Source: Epiperipatus broadwayi
Taxonomy: Eukaryota > Onychophora > Udeonychophora > Euonychophora > Peripatidae
Assembly (NCBI GenBank): GCA_028023455.1
Contig: JAQFVV010012405.1
Coordinates: 2,005,677-2,069,676 of the forward strand
Direction: 5' to 3'
Length of the DNA: 64,000 nucleotides
The translations under genes and the position numbers were made by a program. Under the pieces are notes generated by a model. That model did no database searches. It was not told the origin of the DNA and was given only the letters and a program-made list of their open reading frames with translations. How positions within the stretch are numbered: position 1 is the stretch's first letter; each line of letters starts with the position of its first letter. Of this stretch, positions 11,424 to 23,689 are shown piece after piece.

Positions 11424-13103
11424 TGCAACAGGGCAGATATAATCAAACCCTGTTGCGATAATTAGACAAATACATATTCGTATACTTAACGCATTATTAA
11501 AAATATATATATATCTTATTACTAATGTATTATTAAAAATATATTACTTTACTAACAAAACTAATATTTACAAGTTGAATCAATGGTCATTTGCGTGGTC
11601 GTATTGAATTGATTTACTTATTTAATTAAAAAGAACTCATAAAAGAGGTATGGGGGATTATTCACTTGCTCTGATTTTTTTCTCTTTCTTTTGCCAAACC
11701 CAGCTATACACATCACTATGTATATGTGTGAGCGCGTTTTTGAACCATTAAAAATGAAAATTCACAAAATAAAAAAAAAAAAAAACCATTTTGTTTGATA
11801 AACTTTTTAAATATTTATGTATTAAGTCAACAAAAGAACTCTAAAGGTCAAGATGGAAGACAGTGATTTTGCAGAACAATGAAAGTAATTATTATAAAAA
11901 TCTTGGAATGTCTAATTTTAATTAAATATTAATTGGAAAGAAATAGGTGTAAAAAGCTTTTGTGGTGCATTCCAACAAAGGCATATGGAATGTGTTTGGG
12001 AATATAATTGAAAATGAATGAAAAGAAAGATAAATTTGATAATTAAAAAAAAAGAATTAAGGTTTAGTATAAGTTTGGACGGAGAAGAAGGCAGACGTTA
12101 GACTGATATACAGAAATAAGAATCCAGAAATCAGATTATATATTGATAAAATATGGTCAGGCTGGGGTAGAAGCTTCAACATGCGAGGTGTTTAAATCCT
12201 TCCTCCGAATGTATAGCAGCTGCCGATATCGGAGAAGGGACGTCAAGCCTGGAGAATTCATCTCAATAAGCAACAATGTAAAATTGCCACAAGAGGAAAA
12301 AAATAAATAAATAATTGGTTTAGCCATGGAACCCAAACTTCAAAAAAAAAAAAAAACAAAGTTCGTTCACCGACAAAGGACTGGAGATTCCTTTTTCTCC
12401 AGGTGAATTTGATCAATTTCCCGGGGAAACGCAGGTATTATTTTTCCTATTTGCATATATATGTCACTGTTAGTAAGCTTACTCCACGAAATTGAGAAAA
12501 CTGTTATTTGACAATTGTGAACTTAAAATTTCTTTTCTTTTGCACAGAGAGTTCAAAATTATTTCCTATGGGATTTATTACTATATAAATTAATCCATAA
12601 TTAAATCTTCGGTGCAAAATATATATTATAGCATACTTGTGTGAGTTTTGGCAAAGAGAGAAAAGAGCAAACAAAAAAAAATTGATATGAATCTTTGATT
12701 TAAAAGTGAAAAGAGACACTAATTCAACTGACGTAAATAATATATGTTCTTTTTTTTTGGATACGTAAATATCATTGCTAATAAATGTGTTAAAAATGAA
12801 TGGTTTTTTTTGTGTTGTGAGTTTTTTTTTATAAAAAAAAAAGAGAGGGTTAGATCTACTGCCAGTAATTTTACCACCCGTCCTGAGCCAGAGCTAGTCC
12901 AGGGCATTTCCATATTGGTATTCCAGTTCTCTCCCAGCATAATTCTTATAGAAATATAAGATTGGCACTTGAGGTCATAAATTGATGCTCATAAATATGC
13001 TGGGCGATAAAATGGAATAATATTATATATATATATTTTTAAACATATGCATATACGTGTATGTGCGTAAAAATATATATGGAAAACGGTATATCACGTT
13101 ATA
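11424..13103 (+). repeat. 5' LTR of the Ty3/Gypsy element
   Basis: Starts TGCAACAGGGCAG and ends GTTATA. About 1680 bp, matched almost throughout by 17907-19584. It contains several homopolymer runs and (TA)n. Open frames in it have no recognisable product. Confidence 0.95.
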
Positions 13104-13104
13104 A

Positions 13105-13122
13105 TGGCGACCCAACAAAAGG
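13105..13122 (+). other. Primer binding site of the Ty3/Gypsy element
   Basis: TGGCGACCCAACAAAAGG lies one base after the 5' LTR. The first eight bases (TGGCGACC) resemble tRNA-Arg-type primer sites used by some Gypsy families (from memory). The identity of the primer tRNA is not established. Confidence 0.75.
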
Positions 13123-14056
13123 GCATTGAAGAGAAGTAGGTCAATGAAAAAAAAAATTAAAGAAATTAGCATGAATTTTTTTTTTGAGAAAATAAATAAA
13201 AATATACATATCGGTTTTGTCAGATCATTATTGTTTTAGCTAAAAGAAAAAAATTAGGAAAATGGAAGTTATATTATATTGGCAGAGTTGGATGTAGTTA
13301 ATATTAAGTTTATAAGAAAAAAAACTTTTTAGACTATATGAAAAATACCAACTAAGTGCAGAATATAAAAGTGTTTCATAAAGTAATCAGTTTAGGTTAG
13401 ACTGGGTTTTAAAGAACTTTCAGTTTGTTATGGATTTTTTTAAATAACGAACGTAAATGTTTTTCTTGTTCGTGATTGTTTTTTTTTTTTTTTTAAAAGT
13501 AATACAGATATTTTAAAAGAAAAAAGTAAACGAGTGTTTAAGTGGTTAACGATTTATAATTAATCCATTTTAATTAGATACAAAATAATTATTTGGCTTT
13601 CTGTCACTTATTACTATAAGATGTTATAACCAGATAAAAATAATTTTTATATATATATTAAATTAATGTCATTTTAAAAGAAATTCGAGTAATGGATTAT
13701 ATTTAATTTACACCCACACAGTAGCTATGATTTTAATATATTTTACATTTTTTACTTTTATAATCATTTTGACAATTTCTGAATTTGAAACTAACTTTGA
13801 AACAAAGGTTTTGATATAACAATAGTCTATCTGTACTAGTTTTCAAAGCGAAGTTTTATAAAGGTGGAAAACAAGAGTAAGTCGAAATAACATAGTGAAA
13901 TATCGATCGGTCCACAGTAAAATTATAAATATATATACTTAAGAAATATTGAAGGTGTAAGGAAGTCCGGGAAGGGGCAGCACTGTGCTTTGGTGGTTTG
14001 GAGGTTCGGAACCTAGCACGTAGAAAATATAGCAATATATACATCACATAAAGAGG
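13123..14056 (+). other. Untranslated leader of the Ty3/Gypsy element
   Basis: About 930 bp of AT-rich sequence between the primer site and the first gag-like ATG. No coding motif is seen. Confidence 0.6.
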
Positions 14057-14690
14057 ATGGAGTTGATGAGAATAAAAGTATTTGGGGAGAAGAAGGAAGA
14101 GACACCAGTAGATCACCTTAGAAGTTTGCAAAGACACTTTGTGTGTTATGGAACACCAGACAAGGTGAAAACAATAATAGCGTATTGCCACCTAGAAGGG
14201 CAGGCCATGGATTGGTGGAACTCATTGCTACACCAACCACAGACATTTTTAAATTACAAGACAGCCCTGGAGAAAGATTTCTGGAGCGAAGAAAGGCAGG
14301 ACAACATTAGATCCCAATTGATAAAAGAGAAGTTTCAAGAGGATGGACCAGAGGGATATGTGCATTTTTTAAGCATCAAGTAGCCACATTCAGGACATTA
14401 GAAGCATGTAATTTGTCAGAGAAACAGATTGTGAAGATGGTCTGCTGAAACCTGCCAATAAGAATAAGATTGATGCTAGAGGAAGATGGAGACAACCCAT
14501 CTAAAAAAATAGACAATATATTGAGTCAAATGGAAATAAGTGCGGAAATGAGATGGATTCAAGAAAAAAGGGAAGTAGACCAAAGAAGAGACATAATATT
14601 CAGACAGCAACCGAATTCAAAACACATGGGAACCTAATTTGTTCGTGTGAGGACCACGTACCAAGTTATGCATGCCAAACATGTCCGAAA
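14057..14690 (+). pseudogene. gag of the Ty3/Gypsy element (broken)
   Basis: The first 108 codons are open and include AYCHLEGQAMDWWNSL, the retrotransposon gag (capsid) signature. A frameshift at a T run near 14363 moves the reading to another frame (KHQVATFRTLEACNLSEKQI and onward), with a stop at about 14444. A Cys/His-containing stretch CSCEDHVPSYACQTC at about 14640-14690 may be a damaged zinc knuckle. The product would be the structural protein of the intracellular particle. Confidence 0.85.
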
Positions 14691-15069
14691 ATACGGATAG
14701 CAGCAGGACAGACAAAAGTAGAAGCACTTTTTGATTCAGGGAGTCAGGTCTCTGTAATAACAGAAAGATTGTACTATAAACTCACCAGAGAACAAACAAA
14801 TATACCTGTTTCTACCATTAAAAGCTGTACAAGTGGCGATGGCCAACAACAGAAAGGCCAAGGTTGAACCCAAATTAATATGGCTGGATGTTAAAATCCA
14901 GGGAGTAAGTTGCCCCCATGTATTCCTAATCATGAAAAATTTGATTTGTGATGTCTTATTGGGAACTGATTTTTTATACAAATATAAATGCAAGTTGAAC
15001 TACGAAAGTCGACAAGCCACATGTAATGGAGAGGTGGTTAGATTTATAATGGACAGCACAAATAGATAG
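14691..15069 (+). pseudogene. Aspartic protease of the Ty3/Gypsy element
   Basis: ALFDSGSQVSVI contains the catalytic Asp in DSG (Asp codon at 14733), followed by the C-terminal hallmark LLGTDFL (14956-14976). The two parts are in different frames: a one-base shift lies near 14825 within the run ATTAAAAGC. This enzyme processes the gag-pol polyprotein in the family. Confidence 0.88.
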
Positions 15070-15082
15070 TTCAATAGGGGCT

Positions 15083-16706
15083 GTGCAAGTTACCGATAAA
15101 CACAATGATGACTTGATAACAGAAAAAATAGACCAGGCAAAGATTGCTTGGGGAGAAGGAAAGGAAATACTAAGAAACATACTGAAGGAATACAATCAGG
15201 TATTTTCAGACAGGCCAGGCATGATCAGAGGGTTTGAACAAAGGTTTCAGGTAAATGAAACACAACCATTTAAGGCAAAATCATACCCAATTCCTCATCA
15301 ATTTAGGGAGCAGGTGAAGGAACAGATAGATCAAATGTTGGAATTGGGTATTATATCAAAAAGCTCCTCGGCTTATTGTAACCCAATAGTCATCGTCAAG
15401 AAAAAGGATAATTCCATACGGTTATGTCTCGATGCGAGGCAATTGAATAAAGTCACGGCCTCAGATTGTAACATACCTCCACCCATGCAAGAATTGCTTG
15501 GGAGATTTAAAGGAAAACAATTTTTTTTCAACATTTGATCTGACAGCAAGCTATTGGCAGATAAGGCTACACCCAGAAGATTGTAAGTATACTGCCTTTA
15601 GGTATGATGGCTGCTCATATCAGTTTAACCATATGCCATTCGGCCTGATTAACAGTCGGGCTGGTTTACTGTGATGTTTAGACCGGGTATTATCTGATGA
15701 GGTCAAGAAAATAGTTACAATGTATGTGGATGATGTATTGGTGGCATTGGATACTGTGGAAGAACATACCAAAGATGTGGAAACGTTTTTAAGGGAATGT
15801 TGGAATAAAGGGATCAAGGTAAACCTGAAGAAAAGTGTGCTCTTTCAAGAGGAAGTTACATTCTTGGGCCACCTTACAGGATCACAGGGTATCTGGCCAC
15901 ACCCAGATAAAATCTCAGCCATTGAAGGTTTCCCAGCACCTAGGTCCAAGAAGCAGATACGATCCTTTTTGGGTATGTGTAACGTCTACAATGATTTTCA
16001 GGAGCAGTTTGCTCAACATATGGAACCACTAGTTAGATTACTGAGAAAAGATGTAGTGTGGGAGTGGGGCAAAAAGCAAAGCCAGGCATTTGAGAAGGTG
16101 AAGCAAAGGTTCATGAAACATGTAATGCTGCCTTTTCCTGATTTTGAGAAACCCTTTGTGGTGCAGACTGACAGCAGCGGGTATCGGCTGGGAGTAACAG
16201 TATCACAGATTCAAGAGGATGGTCAGGTGAAAGTGCCGTATTTCTTATGTCGGCTGCTCAAGGGTCCTGAGCACCATTATACTGCCACAGAAAAGGAAGC
16301 TTTAGCCATTGTTTGGTCATTCCAAAAACTCCACACATTGTTGTTGGGATCAAAAATACTTGTGGTTACGGATCATAAGAGTTTAGAATTTATTAACCAT
16401 AGTTATCTGACAAATAGTCGGTTGGTGCGGTGGAGCCTATACCTCCAAGAGTATAATTATGTGGTAAAGCATTGTAAGGGGTCAGATAACATTGTAGCTG
16501 ATGCTCTTAGCCATAACCCAGTGCGTTTGCCATCATGTCATCTTAAAGCTGAAAATTTATATGTGGCAGGAATAAACTTAAGGGTTAATGAGGGGGTAGA
16601 GAATGATCTTAAGAGGTTGGCCCAGCATCAGAGGAAGAATGTCCAGTTAAGTCAAATAATCACACAACTGGAAGGGAACACAAGAGAAAATGAGGATGAG
16701 TCCTGA
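15083..16706 (+). pseudogene. Reverse transcriptase and RNase H of the Ty3/Gypsy element
   Basis: N-terminal RT part to 15538 (PIPHQFREQVKEQIDQMLEL; NPIVIVKKKDNSIRLCLDAR). A frameshift in the T run at about 15525-15532 precedes STFDLTASYWQIRLHPED, and a TGA lies at about 15674. The catalytic MYVDDVLVA box is intact (YVDD at 15723-15734). The 328-codon open segment 15720-16706 then includes the connection region and RNase H: QTDSSG, the Glu of ATEKEALAI, TDHKSLEFI, and DNIVADALSHNP at the end. The active-site residues are present but the frame is broken. Confidence 0.93.
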
Positions 16707-16759
16707 TGTTGGATCAACCGATACAAACTTGACCAAGCTGTTCTTTAATACAATACGAA

Positions 16760-17500
16760 AAGGGGACCGGAAAGTTGGAGACCTGTAATATCCCAGCAAA
16801 GGCGGAATGCAGTGATGACTCATGTCCACCAAATATATGGACACTATGGGGTGTGGAAAACTGAAAAGTGCATTAGACAGTGGTTTTATTGGCCAGGCAT
16901 GCATAAGACTGTTGTGAGGATGATCAGCCTATGTGAACTTTGTCAAAAAACCAAGCCTGCTAATAGAAATTATGCAGGTCCAATGAGCTCCATAATCCCA
17001 AAGAAGCCATGTGAGATTATTGCAATAGACTATTATGGACCATTGCCGGCCTTTAGTAGAAAAAAATATTTGTTGGTGGTGTATGATCTATTCAGTAAAT
17101 TTGCGGCTGCATATCCCATGACTCAAGCAAATACCCAAAACACCATACGTCTCCTTGAAAAGGAATATTTTACAGTGATAGGAAAACCTCAAAGCATCCT
17201 CTCAAAAATGGCACACCATTTATCTCTGGAGAATGAAAAGCATGGGTTCAGAAGTCAGGGCTCCAACACATACTGACAACAATTAGGAATCCACAATCGA
17301 ACCCATGTGAGCAGGTGATGTGTGAGTTGGGTAGGTTGTTTAGGACGTACATCCCAACTAATCACCGAGGATGGGTTAAAAAGATTCCAGAAATACTGAA
17401 CTACATAAATTGGGCAGTTAACGAGGCTACAAGGTTCTCTCCTGTGTAGCTCCAGTTTGGCAAACATGTCCCTAAATTAATCAAGGCCAAAATACCAGGG
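16760..17500 (+). pseudogene. Integrase of the Ty3/Gypsy element, catalytic Asp lost
   Basis: An HHCC zinc-binding region (THVHQIYGHYG, then CELCQK at about 16940) and the first core Asp in AIDYYGPLP (about 17028) are present, followed by LVVYDLFSKFAAAYPM. Where the family has a second Asp (S-D-N-G), the sequence is TCAAAAATGGCACACC. One base is missing, so the frame shifts and the Asp codon is gone. Downstream, in a shifted frame, the reading resumes with NPCEQVMCEL, which carries the expected Glu. The enzyme therefore could not work as it stands. Confidence 0.88.
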
Positions 17501-17509
17501 CCAAAGGAA

Positions 17510-17848
17510 ATGCCAATAAATGTGGAGGAGCCAATAAATGTGGAGAAGGACCAAGAGCAGGCATATTGTACACTTTTGAAGAGGAGTCAGGAAAGAAACA
17601 AACATACCCTAGAGAGGCCTCATCGGTTTAAAGTGGGCGATCTAGTCATGGTGAAAATCCCACATGTGAGCGAACCAGGGAAATTTATCTGTAAGAAATT
17701 TTGCAGTTTATATGAGGGACCTTTTCCTACTGTTAAGTGTCAAGGGGATAATGCATTCTGGGTAAATACTGGGCAGGTGGTAAGGGGATCGTACAATGCT
17801 CGTTCCCTCAAGCCCCCTCAAGCCCATGCCATTATGAATGGTTCATGA
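17510..17848 (+). pseudogene. C-terminal integrase domain, end of pol
   Basis: 112 open codons ending at a stop at 17846. RFKVGDLVMVKIPHVS, then LYEGPFPTVKCQGDNAFWV and NARSLKPPQA, match the C-terminal domain of Gypsy integrases. The start includes a short internal duplication (PINVEEPINVEK). Confidence 0.88.
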
Positions 17849-17891
17849 TATTTAGGAGCCATTCAAATCCATAGACTGTATTTGAAGGCTT

Positions 17892-17906
17892 CTGGGAGGG
17901 GGGTAG
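17892..17906 (+). other. Polypurine tract of the Ty3/Gypsy element
   Basis: CTGGGAGGGGGGTAG immediately precedes the TG of the 3' LTR at 17907. Its position and composition are typical of the plus-strand primer. Confidence 0.88.
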
Positions 17907-19584
17907 TGCAACAGGGCAGGTATAATCAAACCCTGTTGCGATAATTAGACAAATACATATTCGTATACTTAATGCATTATTAAAAAAATATGTATATCTT
18001 ATTACTAACGTATTATTAAAAATATATTACTTTACTAACAAAACTAATATTTACAAGTTGATGTACAATCAATGGTCATTTGCGTGGTCGTATTGAATTG
18101 ATTTACTTATTTAATTAAACAGAACTCATAAAAGAGGTATGGGGGGGTTATACACTTGCTCTGATTTTTTTTCTCTTTCTCTTGCCAAACCCAGTGTGAG
18201 TGCATTTTTGAACCATTAAAAATGAAAATTCACAAAATAAATTATAAAAGAAACCATTTTGTTTGATAAACTTTTTAAATATATACGTATTAAGTCAACA
18301 AAAGAACTCTAAAGGTCAATATGGAAGACAGTGATTTTGCAGAACAATGGAAGTAATTATTATAAAAATTTTGGAATGTCTAATTTTAATTAAATATTAA
18401 TTGGAAAGAAATAGATGTAAAAAGCTTTTGTGGTGCATTCCAACAAAGGCATATGGAAGGTGATTGGAAATATAATTGAAAATGAATGAAAAGAAAGATA
18501 AATTTGATAATTAAAAAAAAAAGAATTAAGGTTTAGTATAAGTTTGGACGGAGAAGAAGGCAGACGTTAGACTGATATACAGAAATAAGAATCCAGAAAT
18601 CAGATTATATATTGATAAAATATGGTCAGGCTGGGGTAGAAGCTTTAACGTGCGAGGTGTTCGAATCCTTCCCCCGAATGTATAGCAGCTGCCAATATCG
18701 GAGAAGGGATGTCAAGCCCGGAGAATTCGCCTCAATAAGCAACAATGTTGAATTGCCACAAGAGGAAGAAAATAAATAAATAATTAGACTTTAGCCATGG
18801 AACCCGAACTTCAAAAAAAAAAAAAAAAAATAAAGTTCATTCACCGACAAAGGACCGGAGATTCCCTTTTCACCAGGTGAATTTGATCAATTCCCCGGGG
18901 AAACGCAGGTATTATTTTTCCTATTTGCATATATATGTCACTGTTAGTAAGCTTACTCCACAAAATTGAGAAAACTGTTATTTGACAATTGTGAACTTAA
19001 AATTTCTTTTCTTTTGCACGGAGAGTTCAAAATTATTTCCTATGGGATTTATTAGTATATAAATTAATCCATAATTAAATCTTCGGTGCAAAATACATAT
19101 TATAGCGTATTTGTGTGTGTGGGAGTTTTGGCAAAGAGAGAAAAGAGCAAACAAAAAAAAAACATATGAATCTTTGATTTAAAAGTGAAAAGAGACACTA
19201 ATTCAACTGACGTAAATAATATATGTTCCTTTTTTTTGGATACGTAAATATCATTGCTAATAAATGTGTTTAAAATGAATGGTTTTTTTTGTGTTGTGAG
19301 TTTTTTTTTTATATATAAAAAAAGAGAGGGTTAGATCTACTGCCGGTAATTTTACCACCCGTCCTGAGCCAGAGCTAGTCCAGGGCATTTCCATATTGGT
19401 ATTCCAGTTCTCTCCCAGCATAATTCTTATAGAAATATAAGATTGGCGCTTGAGGTCATAAATTGATGCTCATAAATATGCTGGGCGATAAAATGGAATA
19501 ATATTATATATATATATATTTAAACATACGCATATACGTGTATGTGCGTAAAAATATATATGGAAAACGGTATATCAAGTTATA
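17907..19584 (+). repeat. 3' LTR of the Ty3/Gypsy element
   Basis: Begins TGCAACAGGGCAG and ends GTTATA, followed by the target duplication ATTT. It aligns end to end with 11424-13103, with scattered substitutions, a loss of about 20 bp near 18195 and homopolymer length changes. Confidence 0.95.
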
Positions 19585-19705
19585 ATTTTAATGTATTTTT
19601 TTAGTTAATCCTTGATAAAGACAATAAAATAATATAGTCAAAATGTTGGAGTATATTATTATACAGATTTATAAAGAAGCTTGTGCATGGATTCTATATA
19701 TTTTG
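19585..19705 (+). mobile_element. Penelope-like element (family 2), plus-strand copy, segment 3
   Basis: Right after the Gypsy target duplication the sequence continues the PLE 3' region: AATGTATTTTTTTAGTT, CCTTGATAAA, AAATAATATAGT, TATAAAGAAG. It is collinear with the reverse complement of about 7100-7235. This shows that the Gypsy insertion split one element. Confidence 0.8.
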
Positions 19706-21569
19706 AAATTAATATGCTATTTTTAAATTTATTTGTTAAATGTAACTATATTTTACATTTTTTTTTGTCAAAACTCTAATTTGTAAATCCTACAATGATT
19801 ATCACGTGCAAAGTAATTCAATTGCAGATGTATTTATTGTGCGGTGACAGATTTTTCAATTAAATAAAATGTATATAGACCTACTTAAATATTTTCCAGT
19901 CTTATGATTATGCTAATATCAAATGTGATATTGAATAATTGAAATTAAAATATTCTTAAATTGAAAAAAAGAAATTATTTATTAATATATTATTGTATTT
20001 ATTATACTTTGATAAATATTGTAATTATAAGTTATATTTAATTTTATAATTTGACATTAAAAAAACAATTTTTTCCCTGTGCTTTTGCAAGAAAACTTGG
20101 TTACATGGTTTTAGTCATTTAACATGTTCGGCAAATATCTTACTTCTTTTATTAATTGGATTCAATAAAATAAATCTGGAGATTAAAACATACATACTAA
20201 AATAAAACAATGTATAAAAAAATAATAATCTTTGAAACAATATTAAATAATAACTTAAAATAAAAATCTTTATTTAATAAGATAAATGGGAACTTACTAA
20301 ATTTTTATTTTTAAAAAAAATGTTTGCTTTGAAAAAATTTTATATTATTTTTTGGATAGTTCTAGAAAATTGCTATTACAGATTGGAAATATCTGTAAAT
20401 TAGAGATAATTTTTAAAAATGGCTATGTGTTTTTTATCACATATATCCCCACCCACACATATATAAACATAACTTTGATATTATATAATTCTTCTAGTTT
20501 ATCTATCTCACTTCTAAAAATATTATTTATAGCCAGGATATGGTTCTTTGGGATATGACATCTGCTACTTTGCCTTCAAAGTCTGGACAAACTTGCAGTT
20601 CCATTTCCCATTGTAAGAAGAAAGGAGAATCTCATTTCTTTATTCCTTACATAATGACTTGTCTCCACGATCTTTTCTAGAGTACAATAGTTATAATAAG
20701 ACCGATATAACTCTTAAGACTTCTTTAGCAATATTTTGGTCAACTTTAATTAAAAATACTTGTTTCTTTGAAAACTCTTTCAGAATCTCTCTGCATAAAT
20801 TTATTAATATTTTCTGTTAACAAAGTTATATTCCTTTAATAATAAAATATTCTCACTATTATTTAATTTTTTATATGCATGTTATTCCACTATTATTTAT
20901 ATATTATTATATACCATTAGAAAACAGTCAACACTTAAGAGAATCCCAATATAGATAAAAATCAAGAATTTCAAACTGTTGTCAAGGCAATCTTCTTTTA
21001 GCAATAGTACATACATTGTTTATTCAATAAATTTTTAAAAGCTATTAACATGTATTTGCACTTATTTTAATGTTAGATTATGTTGGGTAACAAAAAAATA
21101 AATATATCAAGCACTTAGTTTTGTTCCACTTGGTAACAAATGTTTTAGATAAGCTTTCAAATGATGTTATATGTTGTTACATTTAACAAAGTGGAATTAA
21201 AATATTGATATAATAAAATTTATTAAGAATTACATATTTTGATACAATATATATTTTTTTAAATTATGTTTTTTTTTTATTACTAATTCTGCCTTCCTTA
21301 AATAAGAACTGTTGTGTATCTAAAACAGGTGGCAGGTCCACAATGAAAAATACTTTTCAAATATATTTGGGTAATATTACAGATCAATTACAACTTTTTA
21401 GATAGATAACAACACTGTATAACTGATAAAAGTAATTATCTACTATATGACTACTGCTGAATTATAATTATTATGAGACAATATTTTTTAAATAACTTTA
21501 TTTTAAAATAAATTATTAGTAGTAATGCCATTTTTAATATAAATTAAGATATTTCAATAAAAGTAATTT
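19706..21569. other. AT-rich sequence, no gene seen
   Basis: No recognisable domain or RNA. Short open frames only. Confidence 0.4.
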
Positions 21570-22165
21570 AAAAATGTTAACATTTTCATTTATATATAAA
21601 TTTTATTAATTATCGGGATGAAATGGCACCCCTTTGTTCAGTTTAGCGGAATAGTAGACTATATAATATTTAGCGGAATAGTAGACTATATAATATTTAG
21701 TATATTTCAAACAATAATCACAAGACTAAGTGAAAAAGTAATCTTCATATATATATTTTCATGTGATATAGCATCGTCCAGGAAGCGAACCCGCTAACCT
21801 GGGACAACTGCTTGTAAGGCAGCTGTGCTGACCTGTCGACCACCAATGCTTGACAAATATTTGCAATCAGAACATGGTTCTAACAATGGAGTGATTTGGA
21901 AATTTAAGCATTTTCATTTACATATAAAGTATATAAATTATCACAATGAAGTGGCACCCTATGTTTGGTTTAGCAGAATCGTAGACTATATAATTAGCAT
22001 ATTTTAAACAATAATTGCAAGACTAAGTAAAAAAGTAATCCTCTTATATTTAAATAAAAACATTTTGTAATCAGAATGTGTTTTTAACAATGGAGTGATT
22101 CGGAAATCTAAACATTTTCATATAAATTTTATTATTGCGGTGATTTGGCACCCCATTGATGAAGC
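21570..22165 (+). repeat. Tandem array of a roughly 200-bp unit, interrupted by a SINE
   Basis: Three partial copies begin near 21570, 21863 and 22067. Shared blocks are ATTTTCATTTA(T/C)ATATAAA, GAA(A/G)TGGCACCC, TAGACTATATAAT, AACAATAAT(C/T)(A/G)CAAGACTAAGT and AACAATGGAGTGATT(T/C)GGAAAT. Copy 1 has its own 27-bp exact duplication (21644-21670 and 21671-21697). The SINE at 21755-21854 separates copies 1 and 2. Confidence 0.75.
21755..21854 (-). mobile_element. tRNA-derived SINE (copy 1)
   Basis: On the minus strand it begins GTCAAGCATTGG and shows an RNA polymerase III A box (TGGTCGACAGG) and B box (GGTTCGCTTCC) at normal tRNA-like spacing. Between them is an anticodon-arm-like hairpin around CTGCCTTACAAGCAG. 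It ends A-rich. Same family as the copies at 34465-34572 and 63388-63495. Target duplications are not clear here. Confidence 0.85.
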
Positions 22166-23689
22166 ATCTTTGTGCCCCACACAAGCTGCACACCTACATG
22201 CAGTGGCTCTGCCAGTAAGTGTAACTGCAGTCAAGGGAGTTTTTCTAAACTGAAAGTTTTTATAAAGTTATTTATACACAATAATGTCCCAAGATCAATT
22301 AAGTGATTTAGCAATCTAAACAATAAATTATGAAACTATCAAGATATTTGCTAAAACAAAAGTCCAAACAATGATTTAATATGTTTATGTTTTTAATTCT
22401 GTTTTTTATTAATTTATTTTTACTTTTAAACACCATATGACCATCATTTGTATGGAGATAGTTGCTAATATTGTTCTATTTTTTAAATTTTATTTTTGTT
22501 TTTAAATAAATACATTGCTTTTTATTTAATACATATTTTTTCCTATTGCATCTCTGTACAATAGATCATTTTAAATAAGTAAGTAGATCAGACTTTTATA
22601 ATAAAGAGCCTATTGCAACACAAAGGCCTCTTTGATAGTCTTTCATAGAAGAACAGTGGCGAAGGCAATATTCATAAAGCTTAGCAATTGTGAGATAGTG
22701 AGGTTCTGAACAATTGTTCATTCTTGTTTTGCCTTCTAGATAAACATATATGAACATGCATTTATTCACTAATGCTAACTGGATAACCTATCTAAGAGAA
22801 AATTCCTAAGTCTTTTGAAAAGAATTATATTTAGCCCAAATTTAAATCCCAAATCATAGGTATGATAAGCTGATATGCTATTTCTGCATCAAAAGGCCCT
22901 TCTAAATAATTTTAAAAGGCGCATTTTTCAAGTTTTTCTCAGGCGACAAAATTGATCTTACTATCTTGGTGAAAAACGTATTGAACATCTTGGAATAGTA
23001 TTTTTCAGTAAACCCCCCAAATTGTAACTAGAGTATAAGTATGGATGGAAGTTTTCGTTGACTATAATATATATTGCATATCTGAATATGAACCAGCGAG
23101 ACCTAAGAAAATATGTGGAAATATATATTACTAAAATATTATAAAAAAAAAGTTTTTATTTGAAAATTTTGACTTTACAGCAAAAAAAAAAAAAAAAGTA
23201 TGGGGGGGGGGAATTATGCGTATAGACGAAATGAGCAATTAGAAGATACAGGATGATGATAGAAGATATACAGTAATAGATATTTAATTTTATCTACTAT
23301 TAGTGGTATTTAAAAAACATCGGGGATTTGCATAACTGTCAAATATATTTAACGTCTTTCACTATCCGATCACAAGACTAACATTTTAATGACATTACTC
23401 TTATTGGAATTTAGGCTTTTTTTAACATTAGTCCGATCTTCACTTTCTCAAAATATAGAAATTAAATACGTTTTAATACTTAAATGATTAACTTCGAAAA
23501 TAAAACAGAGAGAAGTAATATTCCAGTCAAGTTTATAATAAACTTTAACACTTTATTTCTCTAATAACATTATACGCACAGGTTTCTTTAAATTATTTAC
23601 ATGAATTTTTAAGGTGTCAGCAACAATAAAAAAATCATTTAATATAAATTAAATAAAAAAAAAGTAGAATCAACCAATCAAATGTGATT
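22166..23689. other. AT-rich sequence with one dispersed repeat, no gene seen
   Basis: About 22610-22760 weakly resembles 51310-51440 in the same orientation (CATAGAAGA(A/T)CAGTG, then AGTAATATT/GGCAATATT and GATA(A/G)TGA(A/G)GGTTT/GGTTCT). An A run and a G run lie near 23190-23210. Otherwise nothing can be assigned. Confidence 0.4.

Larger units (their letters stand above)
11424..19584 (+). mobile_element. Ty3/Gypsy LTR retrotransposon, complete structure, inactive
   Basis: An 8.16-kb element with two LTRs of about 1.68 kb, a primer binding site, a gag-pol region in the order gag, protease, RT, RNase H, integrase, and a polypurine tract. It is flanked by the 4-bp duplication ATTT (11420-11423 and 19585-19588). 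No env-like ORF lies between the end of pol (17848) and the 3' LTR. Several frameshifts and stops break the gag-pol frame. LTR copies differ by scattered substitutions and small indels, so the insertion is not recent. It lies inside a Penelope-like element. Confidence 0.97.

Noticed and set aside
12504-12959. Short open frames on both strands inside the 5' LTR
   Set aside because: They lie wholly within LTR sequence, are low complexity, and show no recognisable product.
13856-14191. 111-codon open frame on the minus strand
   Set aside because: Antisense to the gag start of the Gypsy element, which has a clear capsid signature on the plus strand.
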